Notes under the pieces: model-generated
Database searches by the model: none
What the model was told of the DNA's origin: nothing
The model's input: only the letters and a program-made list of their open reading frames with translations
Part shown: positions 40,691 through 43,857 of the stretch, piece after piece
Layout of the letters: every line of letters begins with the position of its first letter
Numbering within the stretch: position 1 is the stretch's first letter
Program-made: the position numbers and the translations under genes
Source: Thermoleophilia bacterium
GTDB lineage: Bacteria; Actinomycetota; Thermoleophilia; Gaiellales; Gaiellaceae
Direction: 5' to 3'
DNA: 43,857 nt
Assembly (NCBI GenBank): GCA_025928515.1
Contig: JAICJI010000015.1
Span: forward strand, 1-43,857

Positions 40691-41439
40691 GCAGCGGTCC
40701 TTTCTGATTGGGCGTTGTTCTCCTGCTGAGTCCTGCTGACGCGGATCGGCGCGAACGGCGCCGCCTGCTCGATCGCGAGCTCGCCGGCGCGCCGGAGCTC
40801 GAGCAGGGCGAGAAAGGCCGAGGCCTGCTCGAGCCGCGTGAGCTCGGCGACCTCGGTCTCGAAGTCGAAGCGCGACCGGCGCCGGAGCAGCCCGCGGAAG
40901 CGCTCGAGAAACAGCGACACCGGCGGGAAGCGGAGCGCCATGTGCGACAGCGAGACGTCGGGTGGATCCTGTGCGAGCAGCCGCAGCGCGCCGGCGAGCG
41001 CCTCGGGATCCTGCGGCGCCAGCGGCGTCTCGACCCTCGGGGCGAGCGGCGCCGGGCCGAGGCGGAAGAAGCGGTCGCCTTCGCCGGCCAAGCGGTCGCG
41101 GAGCCAGCCGGCGGCTTCCTTGGCGCGGCGGTACTCGGCGAGCCGTCGCGCGAGCTCCTCCGCGGCCTCCTCGGGGTCGAGCTCGGCGAGCTCGGCTTCC
41201 TCGTCCGGGAAGAGCGCCCGCGCCTTCAGCTCGAGCAGCGCGGCGATGAGGACGAGGAACTCGCCGCAGGCCTCGAGGTCGAGCTCCTCCTTCTCGGCGA
41301 GCCGCTCGAGGAAGGCGATGACGATCCCCGCGAGGTCGACGTCCCGCAGGTCGAGCTCCTCCTTGAGGACGAGCGCGAGCAGCAGGTCGAACGGCCCCTC
41401 GAACGCGTCGAGGTCGAGCTCGAGCTCCCGGACGATCAC
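40669..41439 (-). CDS. scpA: Segregation and condensation protein A
   Basis: ScpA is the kleisin that bridges SMC heads. The 256-residue acidic protein shows the kleisin N-terminus ELELDLDAFEGPFDLLLALV, DVDLAGIVIAFLERLAEKEE, ACGEFLVLIAALLELKARALFPD, and a C-terminal winged helix with EQASAFLALLELRRAGEL. GTG at 41439 is chosen; it follows GGGTCCGGGAC and lies 19 bases after the lgt stop. It is translationally overlapped with scpB. Length fits the family. Confidence 0.95.
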   Translation of the reverse strand: MIVRELELDLDAFEGPFDLLLALVLKEELDLRDVDLAGIVIAFLERLAEKEELDLEACGEFLVLIAALLELKARALFPDEEAELAELDPEEAAEELARRLAEYRRAKEAAGWLRDRLAGEGDRFFRLGPAPLAPRVETPLAPQDPEALAGALRLLAQDPPDVSLSHMALRFPPVSLFLERFRGLLRRRSRFDFETEVAELTRLEQASAFLALLELRRAGELAIEQAAPFAPIRVSRTQQENNAQSERTAAWTVRSA

Positions 41440-41458
41440 GTCCCGGACCCTAGTGCTG

Positions 41459-42370
41459 TTACCGGACGCGGCCCTTCGGGACTGCCATGCGCGGCCCCGT
41501 CGCCACGGGCCGCGGCTTCGGCACGGCCTTCGCGGACGGCTCGCGGATGAACTGCCACCAGATGAAGAACCCGACCGAGAGGATCCAGACCCCGAGCGAG
41601 ACCCAGAAGTTGACCCGCATGTGGAGGAAGTAGTTGGACGGATCGATCCGCAGGATCTCCTCGAACGTGCGGAAGGTCGTGTACCACGCGACGTAGAGGG
41701 CGAAGAGCGCCGGCCGGCGCAGCGCGAAGCGCCGGTCGATCCAGAGCAGGACACCGACGCCGATCGAGTCCCAGGCGAACTCGTAGAGGAAGGTCGGGTG
41801 GTAGTAGCCGAATTGCCCGGTCGAGCGGTACTTCGCCTGGATCCCGGTCTGGTGCGCGGCGTCGATGCGCAGCTTCCACGGCAGGCTCGTGGGCCGGCCG
41901 TAGAGCTCCTGGTTCCAGTAATTGCCCCAACGGCCGATGCCCTGCGCGAGCAGGAGCCCCGGCGCGACCGCGTCCATCATGAGGCGGACGCTGTTCCCCG
42001 AGCGGCGCACCACCCGGGCGCCGACGGCCACGCCGGCCGGAATCGCGCCCCAGATCCCAAGCCCTCCGTCCCACACGGCCGCGAACCCCCACCAGTGCGC
42101 GTGGATCGCCGGATCCTGGTTCCAGCTCGTGATGTCGTGGTAGAGACGCGCGCCGACCACACCGGCGACCACGCCCCAGAGCGCGACGCGGAAGATGAGA
42201 TCCCAGTCTCCGCCCCAGCTCACCCAGCGGCGGCCGGTCAGCCAGAGGCAGCCGGCGATGCCGAGGAGCAGCATCACGCCGTACCAGTGCACCGTCAGCG
42301 GCCCGAGGCCGAACGTGCCACTCGAGGGCGAGGGGATCGAGCCGAGGACGACGCCGGTCACGGACAGCAT
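41459..42370 (-). CDS. lgt: Prolipoprotein diacylglyceryl transferase
   Basis: Lgt attaches diacylglycerol to the lipobox Cys of prelipoproteins in the cytoplasmic membrane. The 303-residue protein has about seven membrane helices. Its motifs are LTVHWYGVMLLLGI, GARLYHDI with the conserved His, and LLAQGIGRWGNYWNQELYG, the Lgt signature. YHPTFLYEFAWD follows. Its last 30 residues form a basic cytoplasmic tail. A hairpin lies between its start and the preceding small gene, and scpA follows after 19 bases. Confidence 0.96.
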   Translation of the reverse strand: MLSVTGVVLGSIPSPSSGTFGLGPLTVHWYGVMLLLGIAGCLWLTGRRWVSWGGDWDLIFRVALWGVVAGVVGARLYHDITSWNQDPAIHAHWWGFAAVWDGGLGIWGAIPAGVAVGARVVRRSGNSVRLMMDAVAPGLLLAQGIGRWGNYWNQELYGRPTSLPWKLRIDAAHQTGIQAKYRSTGQFGYYHPTFLYEFAWDSIGVGVLLWIDRRFALRRPALFALYVAWYTTFRTFEEILRIDPSNYFLHMRVNFWVSLGVWILSVGFFIWWQFIREPSAKAVPKPRPVATGPRMAVPKGRVR

Positions 42371-42393
42371 TGTGCCCGCGCCGCGCGAGACGT

Positions 42394-42419
42394 GTTAGCG
42401 CAACCCTTGCGGCTCTAAC
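42394..42419 (-). other. Bulged hairpin between a small gene and lgt
   Basis: GTTAG-CGCAA-CCC-TTGCG-GCT-CTAAC can fold into a ten-base-pair stem interrupted by a three-base bulge, with a CCC loop. It starts at the stop codon of the 67-residue gene and ends 24 bases before lgt. There is no U-tract, so it may be a weak terminator, an mRNA stabiliser or a translational control element for lgt. Confidence 0.35.
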
Positions 42420-42618
42420 CGAGAATTCGCACGGCGAGGTCGGTCGGGCAGCCGCGCTTGATGAGCTGGATCGCCTCGTGGAGATCGACGTCGGTGCGCA
42501 CGGCGAGCGCCACAGCGTCGTCCCCCGGGAAGCCCACACGCATCAGCTCGGCGGTCCGCCAACGCTCGACGCGTTCGGTCTCGGTCTCGACCGTTTCTAT
42601 GTCGTGTGTCGCAGGCAT
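42415..42618 (-). CDS. Conserved-looking small helical protein (67 aa)
   Basis: A 67-residue soluble protein. An N-terminal acidic segment (HDIETVETETERVERW) precedes a compact helical part: RTAELMRVGFPGDDAVALAV and RTDVDLHEAIQLIKRGCPTD. The helical repeat style suggests a small binding domain, and a single Cys is present. I have the impression that similar proteins occur near dnaE or lgt in relatives, but I cannot name a family or function. Clear ATG start, third-base bias like its neighbours, and placement between dnaE and lgt on the same strand support it as real. Confidence 0.65.
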   Translation of the reverse strand: MPATHDIETVETETERVERWRTAELMRVGFPGDDAVALAVRTDVDLHEAIQLIKRGCPTDLAVRILG

Positions 42619-42656
42619 CCGCAGTTGTCTCTCACTTTCGGGATCCGGCGGCGATC

Positions 42657-42680
42657 GGATCTCCCCCTCCGGGGGGATTT
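42657..42680. terminator. Hairpin downstream of dnaE
   Basis: ATCTCCCC (42659-42666) pairs with GGGGGGAT (42671-42678), an eight-base stem with one G-U pair and a four-base loop. It lies just after the dnaE stop and 40 bases before the next gene on that strand. On the plus strand it is followed by TTT; on the minus strand, where dnaE is read, a run of A precedes it and no U-tract follows. It is a plausible weak or bidirectional terminator. Confidence 0.4.
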
Positions 42681-42687
42681 CTCCGTA

Positions 42688-43857
42688 CTACTGGACGGAA
42701 GCGCCACCAAGTAGGTGACGCACCGACGCAAAGAAGTCGGGCTGCGGGTCGACGCGGTACTCAGGGCCGAGCTCGAGCAGCTTCGGCCCGAGCGACGTGA
42801 CGAGATCGACGTACACGGGCGCCTCGCCGGGGAAATCGCGCACGACGCCCGCGAGCTCGCGGATCACGCCGGCCCGAGCGCTCCGTGCGTCCACCTTGAG
42901 CCGAACCTCACGGCGCTCCGGCGTCGCCTCGAACGCCGCGACCTCGAGCGCGATCAGCTTCGTCTCGCCCTGTTGCTTGTGGTCGACGCGGCCCTTGACC
43001 ACGAGAACTGCGTCCTCGACGAGCAGCTCGCGCGCGGCGGCGTACGTCGAGTTGAAGACCACGACTTCGACGGCTCCGGTCAGATCCTCGAGCTGGACGA
43101 AGGCCATCGGCTCGCCCTTCTTCGTCGTCGTCGTCCGCACCCCGGCGACGATTCCTCCCGCGAGGACCGTTTCGCCCTCGCGCCGCCGCTCGAGCTCGAC
43201 GAGCGTGCAGTCGGTGCGCCGGCGCAGCTGGTCGCGGACGGCGTTGAGCGGATGTTCGGACACGTAGAGGCCGAGGCTCTCCTTCTCCATCCGCAGCAGC
43301 TCGGGCTTCTCGAACTCGGCCTCGGGGATCGAGGCATGATGGCGCGCCGACGACGCGGGCGAGTCGCCGAGATCGAAGATCGACGCCTGGCCGAGCAGCC
43401 GGTCCTGCTGCTGCCTCTGGCCGTACGAGAGCGCATCTTCGAGTACGTGGAGCATCCCCATCCGCGACGCGCCGGTCGAGTCGAGCGCGCCGCTCGAGAC
43501 GAGCGACTCGAGCGAGCGCTTGTTCGCCACCGAGGGATCCACCCGCTCGGTGAAGTCCCAGATCGACTCGAACGGGCCGCCCTCCTCGCGTGCCGCGACG
43601 ATGGCGCGGCACGTCGCCTCACCGACGTTCTTGACCGCGTTGAGCCCGAACCGGATCTTCCCCTCGACGACTGCGAAGTCGACCTGTGACGCGTTCACGT
43701 CGGGCGGCAGCACCTCAAGCCCGAGCTCGTCGCACGCCGCGACGTAGAACGGCACCTTGTCCTTCGTGTTCATCACCGACGAGATGAGCGCGGCCATGTA
43801 CTCGCGCGGGTGGTTCGCGCGCAGCCAGGCTGTGCGGTACGCGATGAGCGCGTAACA
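42688..43857 (-). CDS. dnaE: DNA polymerase III alpha subunit, C-terminal part (runs off the window)
   Basis: DnaE is the replicative polymerase. The visible 389 residues begin inside the fingers/PHP-distal region with CYALIAYRTAWLRANHPREY and continue AALISSVMNTKDKVPFYVAACDEL. A helix-hairpin-helix-type segment follows (RFGLNAVKNVGEATCRAIVAA). The OB domain reads VLAGGIVAGVRTTTTKKGEP and FVQLEDLTGAVEVVVF. The C-terminal tail ends DFFASVRHLLGGASVQ. The catalytic palm lies beyond the window. This layout fits a DnaE1-type enzyme. A hairpin follows the stop. Confidence 0.95.
   Translation of the reverse strand, partial: CYALIAYRTAWLRANHPREYMAALISSVMNTKDKVPFYVAACDELGLEVLPPDVNASQVDFAVVEGKIRFGLNAVKNVGEATCRAIVAAREEGGPFESIWDFTERVDPSVANKRSLESLVSSGALDSTGASRMGMLHVLEDALSYGQRQQQDRLLGQASIFDLGDSPASSARHHASIPEAEFEKPELLRMEKESLGLYVSEHPLNAVRDQLRRRTDCTLVELERRREGETVLAGGIVAGVRTTTTKKGEPMAFVQLEDLTGAVEVVVFNSTYAAARELLVEDAVLVVKGRVDHKQQGETKLIALEVAAFEATPERREVRLKVDARSARAGVIRELAGVVRDFPGEAPVYVDLVTSLGPKLLELGPEYRVDPQPDFFASVRHLLGGASVQ

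Noticed and set aside
1-43857. tRNA, rRNA, CRISPR arrays, insertion sequences, integrases or phage genes
   Set aside because: Gaps between genes are mostly under 60 bases, and none of the larger ones shows cloverleaf, repeat-spacer or transposase features.

Overview
The window is high-GC (about 70%), densely packed bacterial chromosome. It reads as ordinary core genome of an actinomycete. The supporting signs are a SepIVA-type coiled-coil protein next to coaD and rsmD, a YceD/rpmF/plsX/acpP/rnc/smc block, frequent GTG starts and very short intergenic gaps. A deep-branching class such as Thermoleophilia is my best guess from the gene order and protein style, but this is inference. I see no phage, insertion sequence, CRISPR array, tRNA or rRNA. 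About 55 protein genes cover almost everything. Most lie on the minus strand in long runs joined by ATGA/GTGA overlaps.

Left part (1-9.7 kb): smc (cut by the window edge), a 53-residue ORF, rnc, acpP, plsX and rpmF on the minus strand. An opposite-strand acetyltransferase separates them from the YceD-like gene. Next come a divergent EamA exporter/LysR pair, a zinc-ribbon MBL-fold protein, the SepIVA-like gene, coaD, rsmD and an alpha/beta hydrolase.

Middle (9.6-25.4 kb): rpmB, an Asp23-family gene, fakA, a lone receiver domain, fakB/degV, recG and a tiny ORF read leftward. Upstream of them is a def-fmt-rsmB-rpe-ribD-ribE-ribBA-ribH run for start-Met processing and riboflavin synthesis. Next come a DnaJ-C28-like gene and an acetyltransferase on the plus strand, then a GFA-family gene and priA on the minus strand.

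Right part (25.4-43.9 kb): two small plus-strand genes, a probably frameshifted HTH regulator with a ZIP metal transporter, and a divergent DtxR-family regulator sharing a perfect palindrome with it. The minus-strand run aroF-aroA-cmk-plsC-der-gpsA-metK follows, with aroF split by an in-frame stop. Then come trpS, a structured leader and a secreted phosphatase-superfamily protein, rluB, a GYD protein, scpB, scpA, lgt, a 67-residue protein and the 3' part of dnaE.

Functional themes: phospholipid assembly (AcpP, PlsX, FakA/FakB, GpsA, PlsC), chromosome condensation (SMC, ScpA, ScpB), ribosome and translation maintenance, and riboflavin and shikimate synthesis. No conspicuous novel multi-gene system is visible. 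The most interesting items are broken or atypical core genes: split DAHP synthase lacking its metal Cys, RNase III without a standard start and with an Asp-to-Ala change, and TrpRS with altered signatures. Beside these stand a leader RNA with alternative hairpins, a metal-regulator palindrome, and overlap of every convergent gene pair in the window.
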